DNA of 64,000 bases, from the NCBI RefSeq assembly GCF_015999305.1, contig NZ_JAEAGP010000001.1:1-64000 (forward strand), in the 5' to 3' direction. The translations under genes and the position numbers were made by a program. The notes under the pieces are model-generated. The model was not told the origin of the DNA and did not search any database. It worked only from the letters and a program-made list of their open reading frames with translations. Numbering within the stretch: the first letter of the stretch is position 1; every line of letters begins with the position of its first letter. The DNA is from Erythrobacter sp. YJ-T3-07. GTDB lineage: Bacteria > Pseudomonadota > Alphaproteobacteria > Sphingomonadales > Sphingomonadaceae. This document shows positions 9,627 to 17,821 of the stretch, one piece after another.

Positions 9627-10741
9627 GACGCGCCTTTTGCGAGATCGCGCTCGAGGTGCATCAGATGATCGCTCAGCTTGGCGATGTGCTGGGGCGTCGA
9701 TTGGACCGCATTCCAGTCCAGCCCTAGTGCTTCCCACCTTCCCTCGGTCCAGGCGCAATGCGGCGCGAGGCGCTTGAGCGTCGCGCGAACCGCCGCAACG
9801 CGGTCGGGCGCGCCATCGGTCCGCAGCATGATCGGGTCCATAAGCGCGCCCATCGCGCGGATGCCGGCACTGTGCATCAACCGGCTATCGCTCGTCGATC
9901 GCCCCCAAGCCTTACGGAAGGTGTCGCGAACCGCCGTCCAATAGATCAGCAGCGCGTCGTACATCGCTTCGGTGTCGTTGCCGTCGCCATTGCGCCGGAA
10001 TTGGCCAAGCGCACCGATCGGGGTCTTGAGGCTGTTCTTCATCGCGTCGATCAGCGCGCTGTCGGTGACGATGCCTGCCTTGTCCTTGGTGTCGGACTCG
10101 CGCTTGATCAACCCGCAGAACGGCGAATTGGGATCGACGTTGAGTGCTTCGCACAGCGCGCTCGGCAGTTGTCGCGCGGCCAGGTCGCGCGGCAGCAGCA
10201 CGGTGACCTCGGGTAGAAGTTCGTTGATCAGCCGCGTCGGCAAGGGCTTCGCCTTGTTGACGAGGATGAACTGCTCTCGCTGGGTCTCGAGCTTGTCGGA
10301 GACGAAGCCGATGACCGGCACCGCGATCGTCTTGTCCTTGGCTTCGGCCAGTGCGAGCGAGCGTTGCTGCCCGTCAACGATCCAGGCTGCGCGACGTCCC
10401 TCGGGATAGATCGGAATCTTGAGCGTTCCGGCGTCGCCGACCTCGCTCATATTCCCCGGTGACCGCCCGCGCGCCGAAGCGAACTCAATCTCTTCCCCCA
10501 TGGCGAGGATGATCGCGTTCGGAAACAGAACCGGACCGCTGTCAAGAAAGGCGGTAATTTGTTTGACATGGTCCCGGATCTCTCGGCGCTGAAAGCCCTT
10601 CAGTTCATTCTCGTCGCGGCGGATGCGGCTAATGTCCGCGATCCGAGTGATGTCCGATCCGTGTAGAAAAAAGGCGTAGACACCGATCCCGCCTTGGATC
10701 GCCTTGACCGCGCGCACCTTCAGATATTCGCGGGCGCTCAT
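9623..10741 (-). CDS. dpdB: DpdB, DGQQR-domain partner of DpdA
   Basis: A 372-residue ParB/DndB-like protein with IVDGQQR near residue 123 and QFILVNKAKPLP about 40 residues later. DGQHR-family proteins act in DNA-modification systems (DndB, DpdB), and DpdB is required with DpdA for preQ0 insertion in Salmonella Montevideo. It lies directly upstream of dpdA with an ATGA overlap and begins with an ATGA overlap on the DpdC candidate. A paralog follows dpdA. I call this copy dpdB because it is the tightest neighbour of dpdA, but which of the two matches the studied DpdB cannot be settled by eye. Confidence 0.82.
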   Translation of the reverse strand: MSAREYLKVRAVKAIQGGIGVYAFFLHGSDITRIADISRIRRDENELKGFQRREIRDHVKQITAFLDSGPVLFPNAIILAMGEEIEFASARGRSPGNMSEVGDAGTLKIPIYPEGRRAAWIVDGQQRSLALAEAKDKTIAVPVIGFVSDKLETQREQFILVNKAKPLPTRLINELLPEVTVLLPRDLAARQLPSALCEALNVDPNSPFCGLIKRESDTKDKAGIVTDSALIDAMKNSLKTPIGALGQFRRNGDGNDTEAMYDALLIYWTAVRDTFRKAWGRSTSDSRLMHSAGIRAMGALMDPIMLRTDGAPDRVAAVRATLKRLAPHCAWTEGRWEALGLDWNAVQSTPQHIAKLSDHLMHLERDLAKGAS

Positions 10742-11658
10742 GACTCCGCGCGCCTGACTTCATGCTTCAGATCCTTGAAGCGCCTCTGCTCGCAGGCGAT
10801 CAGCAAATCGTCGCGGAAGAAGCGCAGCGTCGGACCACGAGGATCGCTGCCATGCCAATGCTCGGCAATCAGGCGGCGCATGGTCGCATCGTCATGGCGA
10901 ACCCGAGCTACGCGTTCGGGAAAGCGCCAGCCATCCAGCGCCACGGTGACCGCATCGGCATGCGCGACCGGACTGCGGTCGTCATCGGGCAATATGATAT
11001 GCTGGGCAAAATGGCGCATCGCCCGAGCCGCGAAATCGCCGCGGGTTCCTTGGAGCGGGCTATCATCACCCTCGAGCCGGTCGTCATAGGGCATGACCGC
11101 ATCGGCCAGTTCGGGAGGGATGCGGGAAGAGGGTGCGCGTGTGAAGATACGCAGCCGCGCGCGCTGTTGGGGCGCCAGCTCGGCCAAGTCGGCGCTGACC
11201 ATGGCGACATAGCTCTCGGACAAGGCGGCCAGGACGAGCCCGGGCGTTCGCGCCAGCGCCGCGCTAAGCCTGGTCGAGAACGGCGAGAACTGGGACAATA
11301 GTTTCCACCACGCCGGCAGTTCGAACGGGTCGTTGGCGCGCGCGACGATGCTGTCGTCCACTCCGGCGACTACGGTGCAGGCATAGGAAGGTATGTTTGC
11401 GCTGGCTTCGACCAGACCCAATCCCGCGGAGACGATGAACATTGGCGCCTCGAGGGTGCTGGCAGCGAGACGTGCTTCCTGGAAACCGCGTCCCGCATAG
11501 ATATCGGATGCCGGGTAGCGAGGGACCGCTGCCCTGATTCTTGCGCCCCAGATACTGGCCAGATCGGCTAGGCTGGCCTGCGGTAGCGTGCAGGCGCGCA
11601 GCGCTTCGGAAACCGGCTTGAGCTTACGATTCGTACAGGTTGTGATCACCAGCGTCAC
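10738..11658 (-). CDS. First gene of the dpd operon, DpdC candidate (DUF6884/YaaA-like look)
   Basis: A 306-residue protein whose first half has a short strand plus CTNRK at the N-terminus, YAGRGF near residue 53, then IVSAGLGL and IPSYACT. This resembles the DUF6884/YaaA-like pattern; the second half is not recognised. It opens the dpd operon. DpdC converts preQ0 in DNA to the 7-amide in Salmonella, and this gene is the only modification-side candidate here. That function is inferred from position and not from a recognised active site. The start is GTG 11658, with GGGGGAT about nine bases upstream. Its stop overlaps the dpdB ATG (ATGA). It could instead be a substrate-binding or regulatory protein. 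Confidence 0.5.
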   Translation of the reverse strand: MTLVITTCTNRKLKPVSEALRACTLPQASLADLASIWGARIRAAVPRYPASDIYAGRGFQEARLAASTLEAPMFIVSAGLGLVEASANIPSYACTVVAGVDDSIVARANDPFELPAWWKLLSQFSPFSTRLSAALARTPGLVLAALSESYVAMVSADLAELAPQQRARLRIFTRAPSSRIPPELADAVMPYDDRLEGDDSPLQGTRGDFAARAMRHFAQHIILPDDDRSPVAHADAVTVALDGWRFPERVARVRHDDATMRRLIAEHWHGSDPRGPTLRFFRDDLLIACEQRRFKDLKHEVRRAES

Positions 11659-11792
11659 AAAATGCTATCCCCCTGTCGATTTAGTATGAGGCATTTACCC
11701 TACCCCAGAGGCAATGCGCTTGCTACATTTAATGTAAATAATCAGTCGACAATCTGCCTTATTAAATGCGGCGACCCGACAGCTTTTCACAG
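11659..11792 (-). promoter_or_regulatory. Likely dpd operon promoter/operator region with a TACATT-T-AATGTA palindrome
   Basis: This AT-rich gap separates the relaxase from the nine-gene operon. A perfect 13-base palindrome, TACATTTAATGTA, lies at 11724-11736. On the minus strand TTGTCG (11747-11752) could be a weak -35 box with the palindrome over the -10 area, so a repressor bound there could block transcription. No regulator gene is adjacent. The promoter call is an inference. Confidence 0.4.
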
Positions 11793-13757
11793 TCACGAGA
11801 TCTCCGGCCCACCACGCGATCGACCGAAGTGCCAGTTGATCCCGTCGGCGCGCACGACCCCGCCGACGTGCTTGCCAAGTTGCTTTTCGAGAGCCGGGCG
11901 CCACGGCACCAGCGTGAATTCGCGGCTCTTCTCGACCAATGCGAATCGGCCGCTGGTAAGATCGACGCGCCGAGCAAGTCGGCCCTCCACCGTGTCTCCT
12001 GGCTGAGCCTCCGCAAAGGGCTTCCCCAGTTCTCCGGAAATCTCCTCGGCAACGCGCAGCAACTCCCGCCGCTGCAGGGCCGCGAGTGCGCTCGGCCGAA
12101 CCTTCGCGACATTGCCATCCCCGTCGGCGAGTTGCTGCTCGACCAGCCACTGACGCCGGACCACGAGCGCCGACCGCGCCTCGCGTCCGAACCCGACATC
12201 GCGTAGCGGCACAGGATGGTCCGACGCCAGCTCGCGATCCAACCAGGTCGCGGCATCGACATGGCGGAGCCGTTCGATCGGTACAAGCGACAGTGTCTCG
12301 ATCTCTACCGGCCGGTCGCGAACCTGGCGCGCCTCATAGGCTGTGGCCCGCTCGACATGATCCGCGGCGATGATCCAACTGCCATCCGACTGGCGATCGA
12401 CGCCGGCGCCAGCACGACGCATCGCCTCGAGCCGTCGTACGTGCGTCTCCGCGAAGCCTTCGGTCGCCGATGAGTCATGGCGAAGATGCAGGTCGATCGA
12501 ATAGCGGCCGCCGTTCGCCGCAGCGACCTCGGCAATGGTACGATCCACGGCGCGGGGTTCGGTATCCCGTCCCACGACGCGCACGATCGAACCCTGGGGC
12601 GTCGCCTCCGTCGCGTCGCCGTGCCCGATATCGACATAATGAACGCGGCCATCCACGCCATCGATCATCATATAGTGCCGGTCACGATGCTCGTCGGAGA
12701 AGCCCCGCTGGATCAGCCGCCCGACCACGGGTTCGCTTAAATTCGTCGCGATCACCTGCTCGACCCCGGCGCGGTCGAGCCGGCGCGCGGTCAGCTCGCG
12801 CTGCATGAGGCGAATGATGTCGCCACGCTCCCCCATGCGGCGCAGGGTATCTTCCAGACCGTCGGCGAGCCGGTAGCGACCGCCGCCAATATCCTCGGCC
12901 AGGTCCATCGCCTTGAGCTTGCGCAAGCGCCCTGCTGCGACGGACTGCTGGAGCGGGTCGTTGTCGGCAGCGGCAACGGTCCGATCGGCATCCATTCGCC
13001 GCAGCAGCCGTCTGTCGATTGCGGTCAGCCTTTCCTGGTCGACGTCATGCCGCAGCGGCGCCTCGATCTCTTGGTCGGTGCGCGGTCCCAGATCGAGCGT
13101 CACCAGCCCGGATGCGCGCTCTCGCAGCCCATGCGAGATATATTCGCGCGCGATGATTAGGTTGTTACCGCGATCGTCGACGCCGCGCAGCACGATATGG
13201 GTGTGCGGGCGCTCGGTGTTGAAGTGGTCGACGGCGACCCAGTCGAGCCTGGTCCCGAGGTCCTGCTCGACCTGCGTCATCAGCCGCCGGACATAGGGCT
13301 TGAGGTCGGGATATTCGGCACCGTCCTCGGCCGATACGATGAAGCGGAATTGGTGCCGATCGCTGGCGGTGCGCTTGAGGAAATCGTCACCGTTCGCGCG
13401 GTCGGTTTCCGGCCCATAGAGTTGGCCTGGCCGCCCCTCGCGCGTGACCCCGTCGCGCTGCACATAGCGCATGTGCGCGCGGGCGGCCTGACCGCCCTTG
13501 CCGGCAAGCCGGACGAGGCTTGCCTTGACGATTGCACGGCGTCCTCGGAACCCCGCGAGCCGGTCTCGGCTCGACAGCAGCCGTCCGATGCTCGCGCCGC
13601 GCCCGATCCGGCTGCCGTCGAACCGCCGCGAGCGGACCCCGGTCTTGGCGCCCGCGAGGCGCGCTGCGGCAAGGATACGCCCGCCATATTTGGTGACGCG
13701 CTTGCCGTCCTTGCCGCGCGCGCTCCCGAGCTTCGGCGTGAAGTCGTCATCCGACAC
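11793..13757 (-). CDS. DUF3363-type relaxase / mobilization nuclease
   Basis: A VirD2-like relaxase that would nick and lead the island's transfer strand. The N-terminal half has the histidine triad DHFNTERPHTHIVLRG, and the following REYISHGLRERAS and TLDLGPRTDQEI segments are hallmarks of DUF3363 relaxases. The catalytic Tyr is probably in HMRYVQRDG or YGPETDR. I chose GTG 13757 because GGGGG lies eight bases upstream and family members begin close to a DDDF-PKLG motif, as here. ATG 13811 adds 18 residues and has no clear ribosome site. The C-terminal portion is a long DUF3363 region. No coupling-protein or mating-pore gene is visible in the window. Confidence 0.88.
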   Translation of the reverse strand: MSDDDFTPKLGSARGKDGKRVTKYGGRILAAARLAGAKTGVRSRRFDGSRIGRGASIGRLLSSRDRLAGFRGRRAIVKASLVRLAGKGGQAARAHMRYVQRDGVTREGRPGQLYGPETDRANGDDFLKRTASDRHQFRFIVSAEDGAEYPDLKPYVRRLMTQVEQDLGTRLDWVAVDHFNTERPHTHIVLRGVDDRGNNLIIAREYISHGLRERASGLVTLDLGPRTDQEIEAPLRHDVDQERLTAIDRRLLRRMDADRTVAAADNDPLQQSVAAGRLRKLKAMDLAEDIGGGRYRLADGLEDTLRRMGERGDIIRLMQRELTARRLDRAGVEQVIATNLSEPVVGRLIQRGFSDEHRDRHYMMIDGVDGRVHYVDIGHGDATEATPQGSIVRVVGRDTEPRAVDRTIAEVAAANGGRYSIDLHLRHDSSATEGFAETHVRRLEAMRRAGAGVDRQSDGSWIIAADHVERATAYEARQVRDRPVEIETLSLVPIERLRHVDAATWLDRELASDHPVPLRDVGFGREARSALVVRRQWLVEQQLADGDGNVAKVRPSALAALQRRELLRVAEEISGELGKPFAEAQPGDTVEGRLARRVDLTSGRFALVEKSREFTLVPWRPALEKQLGKHVGGVVRADGINWHFGRSRGGPEIS

Positions 13758-13948
13758 GGCGACGCCCCCGAGTCTCGCGATTTCGGATCGGAAATGGCTG
13801 ATTTGCGCCATTTCTCGCGCCAGTGTCTTGCGGCGCGCAGCGCCTGTCTCCCTGGAAAAGGATGTGCAGACAAAGACTTATGCAGGGTCGCGAGACACTG
13901 CCTTTATCTTGTTTCCCCTCCTTTCCTTCCTCCCCTTCATTCCGGCTC

Positions 13949-13990
13949 AAAAAAGGGGGAGAGGCGGACGCCTTCCGGCGCCGCCTCTCC
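13949..13990 (-). terminator. Rho-independent terminator
   Basis: On the minus strand a 14-pair GC-rich hairpin (13958-13990, TTCC/GGAA loop, one bulge) is followed by CCCC and six T. It lies directly after the small gene at 14009-14368 and would separate that transcript from the relaxase. Confidence 0.85.
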
Positions 13991-14008
13991 GGGTGAATTT
14001 GCCTGCGC

Positions 14009-14368
14009 TCAGTGCGCATCGAGCATCTCCTTGCGCGCACCCGCCAGCGACCCGAATGTCCGACGTCCCGTCATGCCATGTGCGTTGCCATCACCATCCA
14101 CGAGCATGGTGGCGCAGAACCATGTGCCGCCGAGCCGCCCGCAAATCGCTATCCTTTCGAGTTCGAATTCATCGTCATCGGAGCTTTCGTAGGTGCCGAT
14201 CCAGCGCTCATCCACCCGCGCATCCCAGTGAAAATCGATGCTCTCGGCCTTGAGAAACCGGTGCGCCAAGGCTTCACCCGCGCCCCTTCCGAATTCGATT
14301 TCGAGTCCTGTCATGAGCGTTGCCACCACCCGATCCGACGCCGTTCCGATGCTTTCGACCATGTCCAT
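14009..14368 (-). CDS. Unknown island protein, 119 aa
   Basis: I do not recognise the family. The product starts MDMVESIGTASDR, is acidic in the middle (ESSDDDEFELE) and has a Gly/Trp/Cys stretch, GRLGGTWFCATMLVDGDGNAHG, that looks like a folded beta domain. No membrane segment or signal peptide is seen. ATG 14368 has GGAGG six bases upstream, a strong ribosome site, so expression is likely. A terminator follows the gene, and it lies between the relaxase and the recombinase. A role in island maintenance or conjugation control is possible but unsupported. Confidence 0.7.
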   Translation of the reverse strand: MDMVESIGTASDRVVATLMTGLEIEFGRGAGEALAHRFLKAESIDFHWDARVDERWIGTYESSDDDEFELERIAICGRLGGTWFCATMLVDGDGNAHGMTGRRTFGSLAGARKEMLDAH

Positions 14369-15177
14369 AATGACCTCCGTTCGCTTCGTTCCCATCATCG
14401 GGAACGGCGTCCGAAAGATGGGTGGCGGAGCGGCTGTCAGGGCCGCGGAGTGAAGCGAAGCGCCGCGAAGCGGACGTGGGGGGAGCCGATTTGCGCAGCA
14501 AATCGGGGGGCACCCGCGGGCCTTGATAGGCGGTCCGGCAGCCGTCATGCTGGGCCTGTCGAGACGGGCTTCCTCCCTCACCGCCAAGCGCAACATCGCC
14601 TCAATCTTCCCGCGACAGCATGACGAACAGCGCCGATGAAGCCGGTTCACCCTGCTGCCCGGACATCTCAGCAGGCAGGTCCCTGCGCACCGCGAAGAGG
14701 GTTGGCGGCGGCGATGGCCGGCTAGGAGTAGCCGTTGCAGTGGCGGCAGCCGGTTCATCCAGTCCGGCGACCTGGAGACGACCAAGGTCGGGCGCGCGAC
14801 ATTGGTGCAATATCGGAGCCTGAAGAGGCTGACGGGCAACGAAGCGCCAGGCGGGGATGGGCAAACTTGAGGTCTGCCTCCTGCGACTTCTCGAGTGCTT
14901 CGATTTTCGGAAATGGCGGCCGTAAGCAGGTTTTGATACCGGTGGAACGGTCGATCTGTTCAGGCAAACAGGCGAAATCGCTTTGAAAAGATCGCTATTG
15001 GTCCGGCCTGAACCGACTTTCCGGGCGATTCGTAAAGCGTGTCGTCGAAGAGATGGACGCGAGACCGCGATGGTCGCGCATTTCCGCACTGAGTGGAGCG
15101 TGTGACAAAACCTCAGACAAACATCGCCTGGAGTCAGAGAAATTGTCACATGCTCACACTACGCCAGTAGACCGAAA
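14369..15177. other. About 0.8 kb with no supported gene; possible oriT/regulatory region
   Basis: Several overlapping short frames exist on both strands, but none has a recognisable product, a good ribosome site or consistent codon use. The segment contains a perfect 9-base inverted repeat (CCGATTTGC / GCAAATCGG, 14486-14506) just upstream of the 14009 gene. A transfer origin or leader is plausible next to a relaxase; a decayed gene is also possible. Confidence 0.4.
14486..14506. repeat. Perfect 9-bp inverted repeat with 3-base loop
   Basis: CCGATTTGC, GCA, GCAAATCGG. It has no adjoining T-run, so it is not an obvious terminator. It lies about 120 bases upstream of the start of the 14009-14368 gene, within the region between relaxase and recombinase. 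Confidence 0.75.
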
Positions 15178-16404
15178 CTATGCTATTCGCCCGGCCTTGA
15201 AATCGGGACAGAGGATCTTGCCCCCGTCGCGCAGTTCATCAAGATAGTCGGACCAGCGCTGCATCATCTGCACGCGCTCGTCCCAGTATTCGCCGCGTGC
15301 ATAGGCGCGCCGGACCTGGTTGATGTCGACATGCGCGAGCTGGCGCTCGATCGCGTCGGGGTTCCATTCGCCCATTTCATTGAGCAGTGTCGCCGCCATC
15401 GCCCGGAAGCCGTGCGCGGTCATCTGGTCGGACGTGTAACCGAGCTTGCGCAAGCCCTGGTTGACGGCGTTCTCCGACATCGGCTTGCGTGGCTTGCCGA
15501 GGGCCGGGAACAGATACTTCCACCAGTGCGTATGCTCATGAAGCTCCCTGAGCATCGCGATCACTTGCCGTGACAGCGGCACCCGGTGCGGCCGGCGCAT
15601 CTTCATACGCTCTGCGGGGATGAACCAGATCGCCTCTTCGAAGTCGATGTCGGTCCACTCTGCCTGCCGGAGTTCGCCGGGACGCAGCAGCACATGCGGC
15701 GACAACCGCAACGCCATGATTGTCACCTTGTGGCCGCTGTAGCCGTCGATCGCTCGCAGGAGCGTGCCGACCTCGGGAGGCTTGGTGATGGCGGCGAAGT
15801 GCCTGACCTTCGGCGCCGCAATCGCGCCGCGAAGATCAGCCGCGACATCCTTGTCGCATCGTACGGTCGCCACGCCGTAACGAAACACCCGGCTGAGCAC
15901 GCTGCGCATGCGCCGGGCGCTCTCATAGGCGCCGGTTGCCTCGACCTTGCGGAGCACGGCGAGCGCTTCGTGAGGCGTGATTTGCGCGATCGGAATGTTG
16001 CCGATCACGGGGTAGGCCTTGGCGAGAAGCCAGCGGATCTTATCGATAGTTACCGGCGCCAAGCCGTCTCGTTCGCATTTAACGAGCCATTCCTCGGCGA
16101 CCGCCTCGAAGGTGTTGGCTGCGGCGTACTTCGCGGCGATTCTTGCGCGCTTTTTCTCCAGCGCCGGATCGATCCCTTCCGCAAGTTTTTTCTTCGCCTC
16201 GTCACGCCGCATTCGAGCGTCGGCGAGGCTTACCTGTGGCCACCCTCCGAGATGAAGCTTCTTCTGCTTATCCAGAAAACGGTAGTTGAAGCGCCACAGC
16301 TTCGAGCCGTTCGGCTGGATGACGAGATAGAGGTTTTGTGAATCGGAAAGGTTCCAGGCCTTCTCTCTAGGCTTGGCGGCTTTGATTTGGATGTAGGTCA
16401 GCAT
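15178..16404 (-). CDS. P4/IntS-type tyrosine recombinase (integrase) of the island
   Basis: A 408-residue site-specific recombinase with the P4-type layout: an N-terminal DUF4102 arm-binding domain (about 1-85, with LYLVIQPNGSKLWRF), a core-binding domain (about 100-180), and a catalytic domain. The catalytic set is visible: Arg in RPGELRQAEW, His and Arg in HGFRAMAATLLNE, a further His in QLAHVD, and the nucleophilic Tyr in RRAYARGEYWDER. It reads away from the tRNA-Leu gene with about 180 bases between, so the tRNA 3' end is the probable attachment site. It looks intact, so excision may still be possible. Confidence 0.95.
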   Translation of the reverse strand: MLTYIQIKAAKPREKAWNLSDSQNLYLVIQPNGSKLWRFNYRFLDKQKKLHLGGWPQVSLADARMRRDEAKKKLAEGIDPALEKKRARIAAKYAAANTFEAVAEEWLVKCERDGLAPVTIDKIRWLLAKAYPVIGNIPIAQITPHEALAVLRKVEATGAYESARRMRSVLSRVFRYGVATVRCDKDVAADLRGAIAAPKVRHFAAITKPPEVGTLLRAIDGYSGHKVTIMALRLSPHVLLRPGELRQAEWTDIDFEEAIWFIPAERMKMRRPHRVPLSRQVIAMLRELHEHTHWWKYLFPALGKPRKPMSENAVNQGLRKLGYTSDQMTAHGFRAMAATLLNEMGEWNPDAIERQLAHVDINQVRRAYARGEYWDERVQMMQRWSDYLDELRDGGKILCPDFKAGRIA

Positions 16405-16580
16405 GTCGTTTTCCCAGCAAGGCCGGGTCGATCCGAGGGCAACGAAAAGGGCAGCATTTTGTGGTCGCTGCTGATGCCCTTAGCCGGATTTCGCCGGACG
16501 GTGTCTGGCGATCTTCGGTCAAGAAATGCTGTGAAACCAGCCGCTTACTGGACGCTGCCGGACGTATCCAGAGCCAGTAT

Positions 16581-16668
16581 TGGTGCCCAGAAGAGGACTC
16601 GAACCTCCACGACCTTGCGATCGCCGCCACCTGAAGACGGTGCGTCTACCAATTCCGCCATCTGGGCA
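16581..16668 (-). tRNA. tRNA-Leu (anticodon CAG), island attachment site
   Basis: Read on the minus strand, the gene begins TGCCCAGATGG at 16668 and ends with TCTGGGCA plus an encoded CCA at 16581. The seven-base acceptor pairs fully. The anticodon stem is CCGTC/GGCGG (one G-U) with loop TTCAGGT, giving CAG. A long variable arm and GGTTCGAGTCC in the T-arm fit class II leucine tRNA. The 3' half adjoins the integrase side, so the island probably integrated by rebuilding this end. Confidence 0.95.
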
Positions 16669-16852
16669 CACGTGGCAGGCCGGTCATCGAAGGCGCGGCC
16701 GCCGGGTAGGCGCGGGCCACTAACCGAGGGAGGGCATGCCTGTCAACGCAAATAGAGAACACGCATGCCAGCCTTGCGAGGCTCGTCGCCATCCGGCAAA
16801 GCGGCGCTGCATATCAACCGCCCAATTGCCCCCCTTCGGAAAGGCCTACCCG

Positions 16853-17803
16853 ATGCCCATCACCAATCCTCTCGCCGACAAGGTGGTGACGATCTTCGGC
16901 GGCAGCGGCTTTATCGGCCGCCACGTCGCCGAAGACCTGCTGCAGCAGAATGCCCGCGTGCGAATCGCCGCGCGCCATCCGGAAGAAGCGTTCTCGCTCA
17001 AGCCGCTGGCCAAGCTTGGCCAGCTGCAGTTCGCCCGGTGCGACATTCTCGACGAGCGCAGCGTGCGTGCCTGCGTCGAAGGAAGCGATGCGGTGGTCAA
17101 CCTGGTCGGCACCTTCGAAGGCGACCTGATGAAGCTCATGGGCGAGGCTGCGGGCAATCTGGCGCGCGCGGCCAAGGACGCTGGCGCGAGCCGCTTCGTT
17201 CAGGTGAGCGCGATCGGCGCGGACCGCCACGGCCCGTCCACCTACGCGCAGGCCAAGGCGCTGGGCGAGGAACTGGTGCGCGATGCCTTTCCCAAGGCGA
17301 CGATCCTGCGCCCCTCGATCATCTTCGGCCCCGATGGCGGCATTCTGAACCTGTTCGCCGATCTGATCGCGAGCCTGCCGGTGCTGCCGGTGTTCGCGCC
17401 CGATTCGCCGCTGCAGGTGGTCCATGTCGACGATGTCGCCGCCGCGATCACCACGGCGCTGCTCGACCCGGCCGAGTTCGGCGGCAAGATTTACGAGCTG
17501 GCCGGGCCGGACAAGTGGACGATGATGGAACTGAATCAGCGGATCGCCACAGCGCAGCGGCGCAAGCGCACCTTCCTGCCGATGCCCGACGCTGCCAGCG
17601 CGGCTTTCGCCGCGCTGCCCGGCACTCCGATGGGAACGGACCAGTGGCGCATGCTCAAGGCGGGCAGCACCGCCTCTGAAGGGGTGCCTGGCTTCGCTGC
17701 TCTGGGCATCCAGCCGCGCCCGCTGGAGCTCGTGATCGACCACTACATGGTCCGTTACCGCAAGCACGGCCGCTTTGCGGAGAAGATGGACAGCGCAGGC
17801 TGA
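16853..17803 (+). CDS. NDUFA9-like NAD(P)-binding SDR-family protein
   Basis: An atypical short-chain dehydrogenase/reductase of 316 residues. The N-terminal nucleotide-binding motif FGGSGFIGRHV fits the complex I NDUFA9 subgroup, where a bound nucleotide is structural. A later segment, DRHGPSTYAQAKALGE, includes the Y-x3-K pattern, and RPSIIFGP follows. ATG 16853 is chosen because MPITNPLADKVVTIFGG matches the family start and GGAAAGG lies upstream; an earlier in-frame ATG at 16736 would add residues that look non-coding. It is the first chromosomal gene after the island. The role is probably quinone or complex I assembly-related, but no operon evidence is visible. Confidence 0.8.
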   Translation: MPITNPLADKVVTIFGGSGFIGRHVAEDLLQQNARVRIAARHPEEAFSLKPLAKLGQLQFARCDILDERSVRACVEGSDAVVNLVGTFEGDLMKLMGEAAGNLARAAKDAGASRFVQVSAIGADRHGPSTYAQAKALGEELVRDAFPKATILRPSIIFGPDGGILNLFADLIASLPVLPVFAPDSPLQVVHVDDVAAAITTALLDPAEFGGKIYELAGPDKWTMMELNQRIATAQRRKRTFLPMPDAASAAFAALPGTPMGTDQWRMLKAGSTASEGVPGFAALGIQPRPLELVIDHYMVRYRKHGRFAEKMDSAG

Positions 17804-17821
17804 GAGCGCCCGCGCGCAGGC

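Larger units (their letters stand above)
1..16583. mobile_element. Genomic island at tRNA-Leu carrying a Dpd DNA-modification operon (left end outside window)
   Basis: The island is bounded on the right by the 3' end of a tRNA-Leu gene. It carries, in order from the tRNA, a P4-type tyrosine recombinase, a non-coding stretch, an unknown gene, a DUF3363-type relaxase and the 7-deazaguanine DNA-modification operon. Everything to the right of the tRNA is housekeeping chromosome. The recombinase lies just inside the tRNA 3' end, the usual geometry for integration into a tRNA. The opposite attachment copy is not in the window, so the full size is unknown. A relaxase without visible type IV secretion genes suggests a mobilizable island, although transfer genes could lie to the left. 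Confidence 0.8.

Noticed and set aside
14601..15149. A 182-codon minus-strand frame in the gap between the unknown gene and integrase
   Set aside because: Ser/Arg/Pro-rich with no ribosome site, and no matching family; left as non-coding.
16581..16668. Reading the tRNA anticodon as CTT (Lys)
   Set aside because: The alternative GCACC/GGTGG stem leaves a mismatch and G at position 32; the CCGTC/GGCGG stem with CAG and the long variable arm fit Leu.
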